DNA of 64,000 bases, taken from positions 84,453 through 148,452 of the forward strand of contig CAWKNQ010000018.1 in NCBI GenBank assembly GCA_963850995.1. Reading direction: 5' to 3'. The stretch is from Gaiellasilicea sp963850995. Its GTDB lineage: Bacteria > Actinomycetota > Thermoleophilia > Gaiellales > Gaiellaceae. Of the stretch, positions 25,853-33,908 are shown in pieces. The notes beneath the pieces were generated by a model. That model was not told the origin of the DNA. It did not search any database and was given only the letters and a program-made list of their open reading frames with translations. The translations under genes were made by a program, and so were the position numbers. Every line of letters starts with the position of its first letter. The stretch's first letter is position 1.

Positions 25853-26725
25853 CTGCGCGTCACGCTGTGCGACGTGGGCCCCCGCGACGGGCTCCAGAAC
25901 GAGCCCGAGACGCTCGCGCCGGACGTCCGGGCGGAGCTCGTCCGCAGGCTCTCCGCAGCCGGTCTCCCGCGGGTCGAGGCGGTCAGCTTCGTCAACCCCG
26001 AGCGGGTGCCGCAGATGGCAGGCGCGGAGGAGGTCGTCGCCGCGGTCGGAGACGTCGCGGCGGAGCTCTCCGGCCTCGTGCTCAACGAACGCGGCTGGGA
26101 GCGCCTTGCGGCGACCGACCTCGACCGCGTCAACGTCACGCTCGCCGCGACGGAGACGTTCAACCAGCGGAACGGCAACGCCTCGCTCGCGGAGGCGACC
26201 GAACGGGTGGAGCGGATCCTCGCCGCCGCCGACCGGCCGTCGAGCGCGACCATCAGCGTCGCCTTCGGCTGCCCGTTCGAGGGAGCCGTCGACCCAGGCG
26301 TCGTCGCCGACCTCGCCGAGCGGCTCGCCGGCGCCGGCGCCGGGGAGGTCGTCCTCGCGGACACGATCGGCGTCGCCACGCCGGGCGCGGTCCGGCGCCT
26401 GGTCGAGCGCACGCTCATCCTCGGCGTGCCGGTGGGCGGCCACTTCCACGACACGCGCCACACCGGCGTCGCGTGCGCGTGGGCGGCGCTCGAGGCAGGA
26501 GCGAGCGTCCTCGACGCCTCGGTCGCCGGCCTCGGCGGCTGCCCCTTCGCGCCGCGCGCGACCGGCAACGTCGCCACCGAGGACGTGCTCTACCTGCTCG
26601 ACCGCGAGGGCGTCGAGACGGGCGTCGACCTCGACGCGCTGATCGCGGTCGCCCGGTGGCTCGAGGAGCTGCTCGGCCGCGAGCTCCCGGGCCGCGTCTC
26701 GCGCGCCGGCCGCTTCCCGGCCTAG
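25853..26725 (+). CDS. Hydroxymethylglutaryl-CoA lyase-like protein (probable CTG start)
   Basis: 290 residues if started at the CTG at 25853, which directly follows the TAG of the previous gene. The next standard codon, GTG 25874, would cut off the first strand LRVTLCD that precedes DVGPRDGLQNE in this family. Catalytic features are present: R and D of the PRDGLQNE loop, the metal-binding HFHDTRHTG (~196-204), and the catalytic-Cys loop GLGGCPFAP followed by GNVATEDVLYLL. The enzyme splits HMG-CoA or a similar 3-hydroxy-3-methylacyl-CoA into acetyl-CoA and a keto acid, as in leucine degradation. It converges on a class III CoA-transferase that may act on related CoA esters. Confidence 0.82.
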   Translation: MRVTLCDVGPRDGLQNEPETLAPDVRAELVRRLSAAGLPRVEAVSFVNPERVPQMAGAEEVVAAVGDVAAELSGLVLNERGWERLAATDLDRVNVTLAATETFNQRNGNASLAEATERVERILAAADRPSSATISVAFGCPFEGAVDPGVVADLAERLAGAGAGEVVLADTIGVATPGAVRRLVERTLILGVPVGGHFHDTRHTGVACAWAALEAGASVLDASVAGLGGCPFAPRATGNVATEDVLYLLDREGVETGVDLDALIAVARWLEELLGRELPGRVSRAGRFPA

Positions 26726-26795
26726 TAACAGTCTGTTGCAAGCCCGGCTCGCCCGCAGCGAGCGGTTTCGACGAGCCTAGTAACAGACTGTTACT
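26720..26795. repeat. Paired AGTAACAG/CTGTTACT palindromic elements between convergent genes
   Basis: The 12-mer GCCTAGTAACAG occurs at 26720-26731 and 26775-26786. The first copy continues as AGTAACAG-T-CTGTTGC (26724-26739), the second as the perfect palindrome AGTAACAG-A-CTGTTACT (26779-26795). The copies include the stop codons of both flanking genes. They may be a bidirectional terminator or a pair of operator sites. Confidence 0.5.
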
Positions 26796-27999
26796 TGGCT
26801 TCGGCGACGCGGACGACGCCGGCTTCGGCGAGCTCCGCGATCTCTGCGTGGTCGTAGCCGGTCTCGCCCAGGATCTCGGCCGTGTGCTCCCCGAGCAGTG
26901 GCGGTGGGCTGCGGTGGAGGACGCGGTCGCCGTCGAACGAGAGCGGCAGCGCGGGCAGGTGGAGCTCAGGGATCGCCGGGTGGGGGAGGGGTTGGACGAT
27001 CCCGAGCGCCTCGGTCTGAGGCGAGCCGAGCACGTCCGCGACGTCGGCGACGGGCGCGGCCGGGACGCCGGCGCGGGTGAGCCGCTCGTGCCACGAGGCC
27101 GTGTCGTCCCGCCTGAAGTAGGGCTCGAGCAGCGCGATCAGCGCCTCGCGGTGCTCGACCCGGTCTGGATTGGTGCGAAAGCGGGGGTCGCCGGCGAGGT
27201 CGTCGGCGCCGAGCTCGATGCAGAGGAGCGCGAAGATGCGGTCGTTGCCGGCCGCGACCATCAACTCGCCGTCGCGGGTCGGGATCACCTCGTAGGGCGC
27301 GACCATCGGGAACCGCGTGCCGCTGCCGCGCGGCACCGTCCCGTCGGCGAGGTAGCCGGCGAGCTGGTAGCCGATGTAGCCGATCGCGGTCTCGTAGAGC
27401 GACACGTCGACGACCCGGCCCTTCCCGGTCGACTCGCGCTCGAGCAGCGCGGCGAGGATTCCGAGCGCCGCCCAGGTGCCCGTCCCCTGGTCGATCAGCG
27501 ACGAGCCGACGCGGACGCCCGGTCGGTCGGGCTCGCCCGTCATCGAGATCAGGCCGCCCGCGGCCTGCATGAGCGCGTCGTAGCCCGGCTCGGCGCTCTG
27601 CGGCCCGACGCTGCCGTACGCGCCGACCGAGCAGTAGACGAGCCGCGCGTTCCGGGCGCGCAGCGCATCGACGCCGAAACCGAGCTGCTCGGCGAGCCCG
27701 GGGCGGAGGCTCTGCAGGAAGACGTCGGTGCCGTCCAGGAGCCGGAGCAGCGCCTCGCGCCCGCGCGGGTCGCGGAGCGACAAAGCGAGCGAGCGCTTCG
27801 ACGCGTTCGCGAAGAGGAACATCGTCCCCTCGCCGTCCCAGAACGGGGGACCCCAGGCGCGGCCGTCGTCGCCGGTGTCCGGCCGCTCGACCTTGATCAC
27901 GTCGGCGCCGAGCCCGCCGAGGATCTCGGCGCAGTAGGGGCCGGCGATCGAGGTCGTCACGTCGAGCACGCGCATCCCGGCCAGGGGAGAGAACTCCAC
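26791..27999 (-). CDS. Class III CoA-transferase (CaiB/BaiF family)
   Basis: 402 residues with GTG start. Family marks in order: LAGMRVLDVTTSIAGPYC (7-24), GADVIKVERPDTGDDGR, LSLRDPRGREALLRLL, the active-site Asp in EPGYDALMQAAGG (~165), MTGEPDRPGVRVG and VDVSLYETAIGY. These enzymes move CoA between organic acids through aspartyl-CoA intermediates. The donor and acceptor cannot be deduced. The gene converges on the HMG-CoA-lyase-like gene across a palindromic element. Short fatty-acid or leucine-related substrates are plausible given the neighbour. Confidence 0.9.
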   Translation of the reverse strand: MEFSPLAGMRVLDVTTSIAGPYCAEILGGLGADVIKVERPDTGDDGRAWGPPFWDGEGTMFLFANASKRSLALSLRDPRGREALLRLLDGTDVFLQSLRPGLAEQLGFGVDALRARNARLVYCSVGAYGSVGPQSAEPGYDALMQAAGGLISMTGEPDRPGVRVGSSLIDQGTGTWAALGILAALLERESTGKGRVVDVSLYETAIGYIGYQLAGYLADGTVPRGSGTRFPMVAPYEVIPTRDGELMVAAGNDRIFALLCIELGADDLAGDPRFRTNPDRVEHREALIALLEPYFRRDDTASWHERLTRAGVPAAPVADVADVLGSPQTEALGIVQPLPHPAIPELHLPALPLSFDGDRVLHRSPPPLLGEHTAEILGETGYDHAEIAELAEAGVVRVAEAK

Positions 28000-28042
28000 G
28001 CGCGCATCATCGCTACTGCCCGCTCTGCGAGGATGCCCGGAC

Positions 28043-28642
28043 GTGTTCGAGTCGATCGTGAATGCCGTCTCCGGCTCGGACTGGAGCTACCTGATCGTCT
28101 TCGTGGTCGCCACGCTCGACGCGTTCTTTCCGCTCGTGCCGAGCGAGGCCACCGCGATCGCCGCCGGCGTCGTCGCGGGCACCGGCGGTCTCTCGGTCGA
28201 GTTCGTGATCCTTGCCGCCGCGCTCGGCGCCTTCGTGGGCGACAACATCTGCTTCGGCCTCGGACACTTTCTCGGCTACCGCGTCGAACGGCGGTTCTTC
28301 ACGAGCGAGAAGGCGCAGGAGCGGCTGCACTGGGCGCAGCGCACGCTGGACGAACGCGGCGGCTACCTGATCGTGGTCGCGCGCTTCATCCCGGGCGGCC
28401 GCACCGTGACGACGTTCACGGCCGGCTTCGTCGAGACGTTCCCCTGGCACCGGTTCCTGCGCTGGGACGCGCTCGCGGCGGCGATCTGGGGGTCGTACAC
28501 CGTGCTGCTCGGCTACTTCGGCGGCAAGACGTTCGAGGAGGACCCCTGGAAGGGGCTCCTCCTCGCGTTCGGGATCGCTCTTGCCGTTACGGGAGCGGTG
28601 GAGGTGGTGCGCCACCTACGTCGGCGGAACGCCCCCGCTTGA
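28043..28642 (+). CDS. DedA/SNARE-associated family membrane protein
   Basis: 199 residues, GTG start. Typical DedA layout: an early conserved loop FPLVPSEATAI (~34-44), GAFVGDNICFGLGHFLG (~67-83), and the family signature VARFIPGGRTVTTFTAG (~117-133), followed by two C-terminal helices and a basic tail. DedA proteins act as membrane flippases or proton-coupled transporters for envelope lipids. Its last 56 bases overlap the convergent small membrane-protein gene. Confidence 0.88.
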   Translation: MFESIVNAVSGSDWSYLIVFVVATLDAFFPLVPSEATAIAAGVVAGTGGLSVEFVILAAALGAFVGDNICFGLGHFLGYRVERRFFTSEKAQERLHWAQRTLDERGGYLIVVARFIPGGRTVTTFTAGFVETFPWHRFLRWDALAAAIWGSYTVLLGYFGGKTFEEDPWKGLLLAFGIALAVTGAVEVVRHLRRRNAPA

Positions 28643-29021
28643 GCCCGAGATCGCGCATGCCGCGGTGCGCGATGATCGCGGCGGTCACTGCCACGAACAG
28701 CGCCAGCAAGCCGTGGAGGCCGTGGACCCAGCCGTTTGTCCGTTCCTCGACGGGAGTCAGGAAGATCTGCACCGTGCCGAGGACGAAGAGGAAGAACGTG
28801 AACCCGATCCACTTCCACGCCCGTGGCCAGGCGCCGAACGCGGTCAGGAACACCAACAGCTCGGCGGCGTGGATGATCGCGAACCCGACGAAACCGTGCG
28901 CATCGAGGGCGTCCTCGCCGGCGCCCGCGATGTACGAAGTGATCAGGTACGCCTGCAGGAAGACCAGCACGACGATCAACGACGCCAGCACGAAGTTGAT
29001 CCACAGGAATGTTCGTCTCAT
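28587..29021 (-). CDS. Four-helix membrane protein (DUF6220-like)
   Basis: 144 residues. Four hydrophobic helices (about 5-30, 43-62, 68-86, 97-117) and a Pro-rich tail PPPPLP. Small four-helix actinobacterial proteins of the DUF6220 type look like this; the assignment is by pattern memory only. ATG at 29021 with TAGGCT seven bases upstream, so probably leaderless. The gene starts 39 bases from the divergent reductase gene and its end overlaps the DedA gene. Role unknown. Confidence 0.6.
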   Translation of the reverse strand: MRRTFLWINFVLASLIVVLVFLQAYLITSYIAGAGEDALDAHGFVGFAIIHAAELLVFLTAFGAWPRAWKWIGFTFFLFVLGTVQIFLTPVEERTNGWVHGLHGLLALFVAVTAAIIAHRGMRDLGLKRGRSADVGGAPPPPLP

Positions 29022-29028
29022 GCGCGCG

Positions 29029-29054
29029 AGCCTATGGCAGTTGCCGGATAGCGT
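29029..29054. promoter_or_regulatory. Compact divergent leaderless promoter pair
   Basis: On the minus strand TAGGCT (29034-29029) lies seven bases before the ATG at 29021. On the plus strand TAGCGT (29049-29054) lies six bases before the GTG at 29061. The two -10 boxes are 14 bases apart, so the two polymerases must compete for the same DNA. Confidence 0.5.
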
Positions 29055-29060
29055 TCAAGC

Positions 29061-29798
29061 GTGCGACTGCACGTCACCGGCGCGACCGGGTATCTCGGCT
29101 CCGAGCTGATCCGCCGCGCCCCGGACGCGTCGACCGAGCGCGTCGAGGTGCGGGACGCCTCGGCTGTCGAGGCGCTGCTACGCCGACTCCGCCCGGAGGT
29201 CGTGATCCACACCGCCTACCGCCAGGACGGGGCAGGGGCGCGGGAGATCACGGTCGACGGAGCAGAGAACGTCGCCCGAGCCGCCGCCGCGGTCGGTGCG
29301 CGACTCGTCCATCTCTCGACCGATGTCGTCTTCGACGGGCGCAAGGGCGCGCCGTACGTCGAGGACGACCCGGTCTCGCCGCTCACCGACTACGGGCGCG
29401 CGAAGGCCGAGGCCGAGCGACGCGTCGCGCTTGCGTATCCCGCGGCGCTCCTCGTCCGCACGTCGCTGATCTACGGCGGTGCCGTGCCGTCCAAGCACGA
29501 GCTCACGGCGCGCGATCCCTCCTTCACCTTCTTCACGACCGAGATCCGCAGCCCGGTCCAGGTCGGCGACCTCGCGGCGGCGCTGCTCGAGCTCGCCGCG
29601 CTCGACGTCTCGGGCCCGCTGCACGTCGCCGGGGCGGATGCCGTCTCGCGTGCGCGCTTCGCCGAGCTGATCGCCAAGCGGCCGGTCGCCGGCGCGCCGG
29701 CTCCGGACACGCGCCCGCTCGACTGCTCGCTCGACTCGTCGCGCGCCCAGGCCCTGCTCGAGACCCGGCTCCGCGGCGTGCGCGAGGTCCTGGCCTAG
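29061..29798 (+). CDS. RmlD-like NAD(P)-dependent sugar-nucleotide reductase/epimerase
   Basis: 245 residues with GTG start. Extended SDR of the dTDP-4-dehydrorhamnose reductase type: LHVTGATGYLGSELI (3-17) binds NAD(P), VIHTAYRQDGAG follows, LSTDVVFDGRKGAPYVEDD and SPLTDYGRAKAEAE hold the catalytic Ser/Thr-Asp and Tyr-Lys (YGRAK). The protein is about 40 residues shorter than RmlD. No rhamnose genes are adjacent, so the substrate is uncertain. Its stop overlaps the 3' end of the convergent cyclase gene by four bases. Confidence 0.8.
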   Translation: MRLHVTGATGYLGSELIRRAPDASTERVEVRDASAVEALLRRLRPEVVIHTAYRQDGAGAREITVDGAENVARAAAAVGARLVHLSTDVVFDGRKGAPYVEDDPVSPLTDYGRAKAEAERRVALAYPAALLVRTSLIYGGAVPSKHELTARDPSFTFFTTEIRSPVQVGDLAAALLELAALDVSGPLHVAGADAVSRARFAELIAKRPVAGAPAPDTRPLDCSLDSSRAQALLETRLRGVREVLA

Positions 29799-30541
29799 CC
29801 CTCCTCGTCGAGCCGCTCGGCGATCTCGCCGGGCCGGCTCGACGCCCGGTCGGCGAGGGCGTCGACGCTGGAGACGGCCCGCTCGAGCGAGGCCTCGACC
29901 GAGCGTCTCACGCTCGCCTCGATCCGCTCCGCCATGCGCTTGCCGATGTCGGCGTCCCAGTCCTCGGCCGCCGCCGGAGCGGCCGGCACGGCCGGCACGG
30001 CCTCCTCGGACCGGGCGACGCCGTCGATGTCGAGCTCGAAGACACGCTCCGGCTCGTCGAGTCCCTTCAGCCGCCGCTCGCCGAGGGGGAAGATCGAGAC
30101 GCCTTCCGGCAGCGACGAGCCGACGAGCGCGCGCGTCGTCTCCGAGAGGAGAACGTGGCCGCCGCCGCCCGTCGTACAGAGGCGCGCCGCCCGGACGACG
30201 TCGAGGCCGAGGTAGCCCTCGCTGCCCACGGCCGGCTCGCCGGTGTGCAGGCCCATCCGCACCCTGACGTCGACCCCGTCGGGCCAGTCGTGCTCGGCGT
30301 GGGCGCGTTGCGCCTCGACCGCTGCCGTGACGGCGTCGCGGGCACGGGGAAAGGCGAAGAAGAAGGCATCGCCCTGCGTGTCGATCTCGACGCCTCCGAG
30401 GGCCGTGAAGCCTTCCCGCATCAGCCGCCGGTGCTCGGCGAGGACGTCGTCGTAACGCTCGCCGAGCCGCTTCAGGAGCGCGGTCGAGCCTTCGACGTCG
30501 CTGAAGACGAACGTGACCGTGCCGCTCGGGAGGCCGGGCAT
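29795..30541 (-). CDS. Adenylate/guanylate cyclase domain protein
   Basis: 248 residues. A class III cyclase domain fills residues ~6-180: VTFVFSDVEGST with metal-binding D15, TQGDAFFFAF with D58, and MGLHTGEP plus GYLGLDVVRAARLC as the second half. The C-terminal ~70 residues are Ala/Pro-rich then helical and charged (ASVRRSVEASLERAVSS), perhaps a dimer-forming tail. It likely makes cAMP or cGMP, or has become a ligand sensor. It is one of two cyclase-type proteins here (the other at 10555). No sensor domain is attached. Confidence 0.83.
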   Translation of the reverse strand: MPGLPSGTVTFVFSDVEGSTALLKRLGERYDDVLAEHRRLMREGFTALGGVEIDTQGDAFFFAFPRARDAVTAAVEAQRAHAEHDWPDGVDVRVRMGLHTGEPAVGSEGYLGLDVVRAARLCTTGGGGHVLLSETTRALVGSSLPEGVSIFPLGERRLKGLDEPERVFELDIDGVARSEEAVPAVPAAPAAAEDWDADIGKRMAERIEASVRRSVEASLERAVSSVDALADRASSRPGEIAERLDEEG

Positions 30542-30579
30542 GCGTCCCAGTATGCGGGCCGCATGGCAAGCTCGGGAGC

Positions 30580-32490
30580 ATGAACCGGCTCGCCGGCGAG
30601 ACCAGCCCGTACCTCCTCCAGCACGCCGACAACCCCGTCGACTGGTACCCGTGGGGGGACGAGGCGCTCGGGCGGGCGCGCGCAGAGGACAAGCCGATCC
30701 TGCTCTCGATCGGCTACGCCGCGTGTCACTGGTGCCACGTGATGGAGCACGAGTCGTTCGAGGACGCCTCGACGGCGGCTGCGATGAACGAGCGCTTCGT
30801 CAACGTCAAGGTCGACCGCGAGGAGCGTCCCGACCTCGACGCCGTCTACATGGAGGCGGTGGTCGCGATGTCCGGGCACGGCGGCTGGCCGATGACCGTC
30901 TTCCTGACCCCGGCGGGCGAGCCGTTCTACGGCGGCACGTACTACCCGCCCGAGCCGCGGCACGGGCTGCCGAGCTTCCGCCAGGTGCTCGACGCGATCG
31001 CCGAGGCGTGGCGCGAGCGGCGCGACGACGTGACACGCTCGGCGGCGCAGCTCGTCGGGGCGGTGCAGCAGTCGGCGTCGCTGCGTCCCTCGCACGAGCC
31101 ACTCACGAGCGCCCTGCTGACGGGTGCGACTCGAACCCTGGCGCAGCAGTTCGAGCCCGCGTTCGGCGGCTGGGGGCGGGCGCCGAAGTTCCCGAACGCG
31201 CCCACGCTCGAGCTCCTGCTCCGCCGGGACGACGACACGGCCCGGGCGATGGTGACGAAGACGCTCGACGCGATGGCAGCGGGCGGGATGTACGACCTGC
31301 TCGGCGGCGGCTTCCACCGCTACTCGGTGGACGAGCGCTGGCTCGTGCCGCACTTCGAGAAGATGCTCTACGACAACGCCCTGCTCGCGCCCGCTTACCT
31401 GCATGCCTGGCTCGTCCTCGGCGAGGAGCGCTACCGCGAGGTCTGCCGCGAGACGATCGACTACCTGCTCCGCGAGCTCTCGCTCCCGGAGGGCGGCTTC
31501 GCCTCGGCGCAGGACGCCGACACCGACGGCGTCGAAGGGCTGACGTTCACGTGGACGGAGGAAGAGGGGGTGCCGGCGGAGCTGCTCCAGCCGTTCGAGC
31601 ACGGGCGGTCGATCATCCGCGGCGAGCTCGACGCGGAGCTGCGCACGCGACTTTTCGAGCTGCGGGAGCGACGGCCGAAGCCGCTCCGGGACGACAAGGC
31701 GATCGCGTCCTGGAACGGGCTCGCGCTGGCGGCGCTCGCCGAAGCCGGACGGCGGCTCGAGCAGCCCGACTGGATCGAGCGCGCGGGCGCGCTCGGCGAG
31801 TTCCTCCTCGGCCCGCTCTCGGACGAGGACGGCCGGCTTCGCCGCAGCTGGCGCGACGGCCACACGAGCGGGGCCGGCTATCTCGACGACTACGCCAACG
31901 TCGCCCACGGCCTCCTCGAGCTCCACGTCGCCACGGGCGAGCTCCGCTGGCTGCGCGAGTCGCACCGGCTCGCGCTCGTCGCGGTCGACCTCTTCGCCGA
32001 CGACGAGCACGGCGGCTTCTTCCTCGTGGATCGCGACCGCGAGCCGTTGATCGCGAAGACGAAGGATCTCGACGACCATCCGCTGCCGTCGGGCAACTCG
32101 ATGCTCGCGCACGTCTTGCTCCGCCTCGCACGAATCTACGGCGACGACGAGCTCGAGCGGCAGGCGGTCGCCGTGCTCCGGCTCGTCCGCCCTGCGCTCG
32201 AGCGTGCGCCCTCGTCCTTCGGCTGGGCGCTCTGCGCGCTCGACCTCCACCTGAGCACGCCGCGCGAGCTCGCCGTCGTCGGACCCGTCGACTCGGAGGT
32301 GGCCCGCGCGGCGCTCGAGCCGTGGCGGCCGGACACCGTCGTCGCGGTCGGCCCTGCGGACGACGTGCCGCTCCTCGCCGGGAAGACCCTCGTCGACGGG
32401 AAGCCCGCCGTCTACGTGTGCGAGCGGTTCGCGTGCCGGGCGCCGGCGACCGATCCCGGGGAGCTGCGGATATCCTCCGGAGTTGCCTAA
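30580..32490 (+). CDS. YyaL/SSP411-type thioredoxin-domain protein (DUF255)
   Basis: 636 residues. The N-terminal ~170 residues are a thioredoxin-like domain with NPVDWYPW (18-25), the CxxC motif in YAACHWCHVM (C49, C52), FVNVKVDREERPDLD and MSGHGGWPMTVFLTP. The remainder is an (alpha/alpha)6 barrel like N-acylglucosamine 2-epimerases, with KMLYDNALLAPAYLHA, FASAQDADTDG and DDKAIASWNGLAL. This family is widespread but its exact reaction is still unsettled. Conserved cysteines suggest redox activity. Monocistronic; a promoter for the next gene begins just after its stop. Confidence 0.9.
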   Translation: MNRLAGETSPYLLQHADNPVDWYPWGDEALGRARAEDKPILLSIGYAACHWCHVMEHESFEDASTAAAMNERFVNVKVDREERPDLDAVYMEAVVAMSGHGGWPMTVFLTPAGEPFYGGTYYPPEPRHGLPSFRQVLDAIAEAWRERRDDVTRSAAQLVGAVQQSASLRPSHEPLTSALLTGATRTLAQQFEPAFGGWGRAPKFPNAPTLELLLRRDDDTARAMVTKTLDAMAAGGMYDLLGGGFHRYSVDERWLVPHFEKMLYDNALLAPAYLHAWLVLGEERYREVCRETIDYLLRELSLPEGGFASAQDADTDGVEGLTFTWTEEEGVPAELLQPFEHGRSIIRGELDAELRTRLFELRERRPKPLRDDKAIASWNGLALAALAEAGRRLEQPDWIERAGALGEFLLGPLSDEDGRLRRSWRDGHTSGAGYLDDYANVAHGLLELHVATGELRWLRESHRLALVAVDLFADDEHGGFFLVDRDREPLIAKTKDLDDHPLPSGNSMLAHVLLRLARIYGDDELERQAVAVLRLVRPALERAPSSFGWALCALDLHLSTPRELAVVGPVDSEVARAALEPWRPDTVVAVGPADDVPLLAGKTLVDGKPAVYVCERFACRAPATDPGELRISSGVA

Positions 32491-32506
32491 CTTCCGCGCC
32501 CGCACG

Positions 32507-32535
32507 TTGTCTAAGAAGTGGAGAAGCAGTAATCT
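32507..32535 (+). promoter_or_regulatory. Promoter of the Liv-type binding-protein gene
   Basis: TTGTCT (32507-32512), exact 17-base spacer, TAATCT (32530-32535). Predicted start near 32542, giving a ~44-nt leader containing a T6 run (32554-32559) and the ribosome site AAGGGGAGAG before the ATG at 32586. One of the best promoter matches in the window. Confidence 0.55.
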
Positions 32536-32585
32536 CGCACAACCAGCGGGGCCTTTTTTCGTCCACCTCAAGGGGAGAGTTCTCT

Positions 32586-33848
32586 ATGCGTAGGGTTTCA
32601 CTCGCCGGCCTGGCACTTGCGGGAGCATTGCTCCTCGCGGTTCCGTCGGCGTTCGCGAAGGCCGACGTAACTGCGGCCGACCCGGGCATCACCGCCGGGA
32701 CAATCACGATCGGCGGAACCTTCCCGCTGACCGGCTCTGCCTCGAGCTACGCGCCGATTCCGGCCGCGATGAAGGCGTACTTCAGCTACATCAACGCTCG
32801 GCGCGGTCCCGACGGGAAGCGCGGCGTCATGGGCCGCCAGATCGTCTTCAAGTACTACGACGACGGCTACAACCCGGTCAACTCCGTCCAGCTGCAGCGG
32901 AGGCTCGTCGAGCAAGACAAGGTCTTCGCGGTCGTCGGCACGCTCGGCACCGAGGTGAACCAGGCGGTGCAGCCCTACCTCAACCAGCAGAAAGTGCCGC
33001 ACGTGCTCGTCTCCACGGGCGCGAGCGAGTGGGGCTTGAAGTACAGGGAGTACCCGTGGACGATCGGCTGGCAGCCCGACTACGTCGCCGAGGGTCGCAT
33101 GTACGGGCTCGACATCCGCGCAAACCACCCGAACGCGAAGATCGCGATCCTCTATCAGAACGACAGCTACGGCAAGGACTACGTCAACGGCTTCAAGTCC
33201 GCGCTCGGCACGGCCAAGGTGCGTCAGCAGGTCATCCGTGAGGAGGCCTGGGAGGTCGGCAGCGGCACGCCGCAGTCCCAGCTGATCCGGCTCCGCGGGT
33301 CCGGCGCCGACACGCTGATGATCTTCGTCACGCCGACGCCGACGATTCAGTCGTACGCAATCATGCGCGCGCTCAACTGGAAGCCGGACAACATCTACGT
33401 GAACTCGGTCTCCGCGACCGACACCTTCATGACGCTGGCGGTCAACAACTCGAGCGCGGCGCAGGTCAACGGCTCGATCAGCACGGCCTATCTGAAGGAC
33501 CCGGCTTCCCCGGTGTGGGAGAACGACGCCACGGTCAAGCAGTACAAGGCGCTGATGGAGAAGTACAACCCGCGTGGCCGCGTCACCGACGGCCTCAACC
33601 TCTACGGCTTCGCGAAGGCGCACACGTTCGTGCGCGCAATGTACAAGGCGGGCGCCAACCCGACCCGCGCAGGGTTGATGCGGGCGCTTCTCTCGTTGAA
33701 CGAGCCCAGCCCGTACGCCCTTCCGGGCGTCCGGCTGAAGACATCCGGGAGAGACCACTTCATCATCTCCCAGCAGCAGCTGATCCGGTTCAACAACGGC
33801 GGCTGGACGCTGACGGGCCAGCTCGTCGACGGGCGGCCACGCGGCTAG
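32586..33848 (+). CDS. Branched-chain amino-acid-type ABC substrate-binding protein (LivJ-like)
   Basis: 420 residues with a signal peptide cleaved after SAFA (~25). The mature protein starts ADPGITAGTITIGGTFPLTGSAS, a type I periplasmic-binding fold (Peripla_BP_6) as in LivJ/LivK. Second-lobe marks are QNDSYGKDYVNGFKS and IRLRGSGADTLMIF. It would deliver an amino acid, amide, urea or aromatic acid to a Liv permease. It is an orphan: the transporter genes are at 55092-58555 with their own related binding protein at 58605, so it may share that transporter. It ends at a clear hairpin terminator. Confidence 0.88.
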   Translation: MRRVSLAGLALAGALLLAVPSAFAKADVTAADPGITAGTITIGGTFPLTGSASSYAPIPAAMKAYFSYINARRGPDGKRGVMGRQIVFKYYDDGYNPVNSVQLQRRLVEQDKVFAVVGTLGTEVNQAVQPYLNQQKVPHVLVSTGASEWGLKYREYPWTIGWQPDYVAEGRMYGLDIRANHPNAKIAILYQNDSYGKDYVNGFKSALGTAKVRQQVIREEAWEVGSGTPQSQLIRLRGSGADTLMIFVTPTPTIQSYAIMRALNWKPDNIYVNSVSATDTFMTLAVNNSSAAQVNGSISTAYLKDPASPVWENDATVKQYKALMEKYNPRGRVTDGLNLYGFAKAHTFVRAMYKAGANPTRAGLMRALLSLNEPSPYALPGVRLKTSGRDHFIISQQQLIRFNNGGWTLTGQLVDGRPRG

Positions 33849-33871
33849 AGCCCTACCGGGCATGAGAGGAT

Positions 33872-33897
33872 CGTGGGGGCCGGCAACGGCCCCCACG
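33872..33897 (+). terminator. Hairpin terminator after the LivJ-like gene
   Basis: CGTGGGGGCC (33872-33881) pairs perfectly with GGCCCCCACG (33888-33897), loop GGCAAC, followed by TCTTTCTCC. It lies 23 bases after the stop and ends 11 bases before the acyl-CoA dehydrogenase start. Confidence 0.8.
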
Positions 33898-33908
33898 TCT
33901 TTCTCCCC

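Noticed and set aside
25867..29109. Very long open frame on the plus strand running through several genes
   Set aside because: It is a GC-rich shadow of genes on the other strand and frame; it has Arg/Pro/Ala-rich nonsense composition and covers well-supported enzymes.
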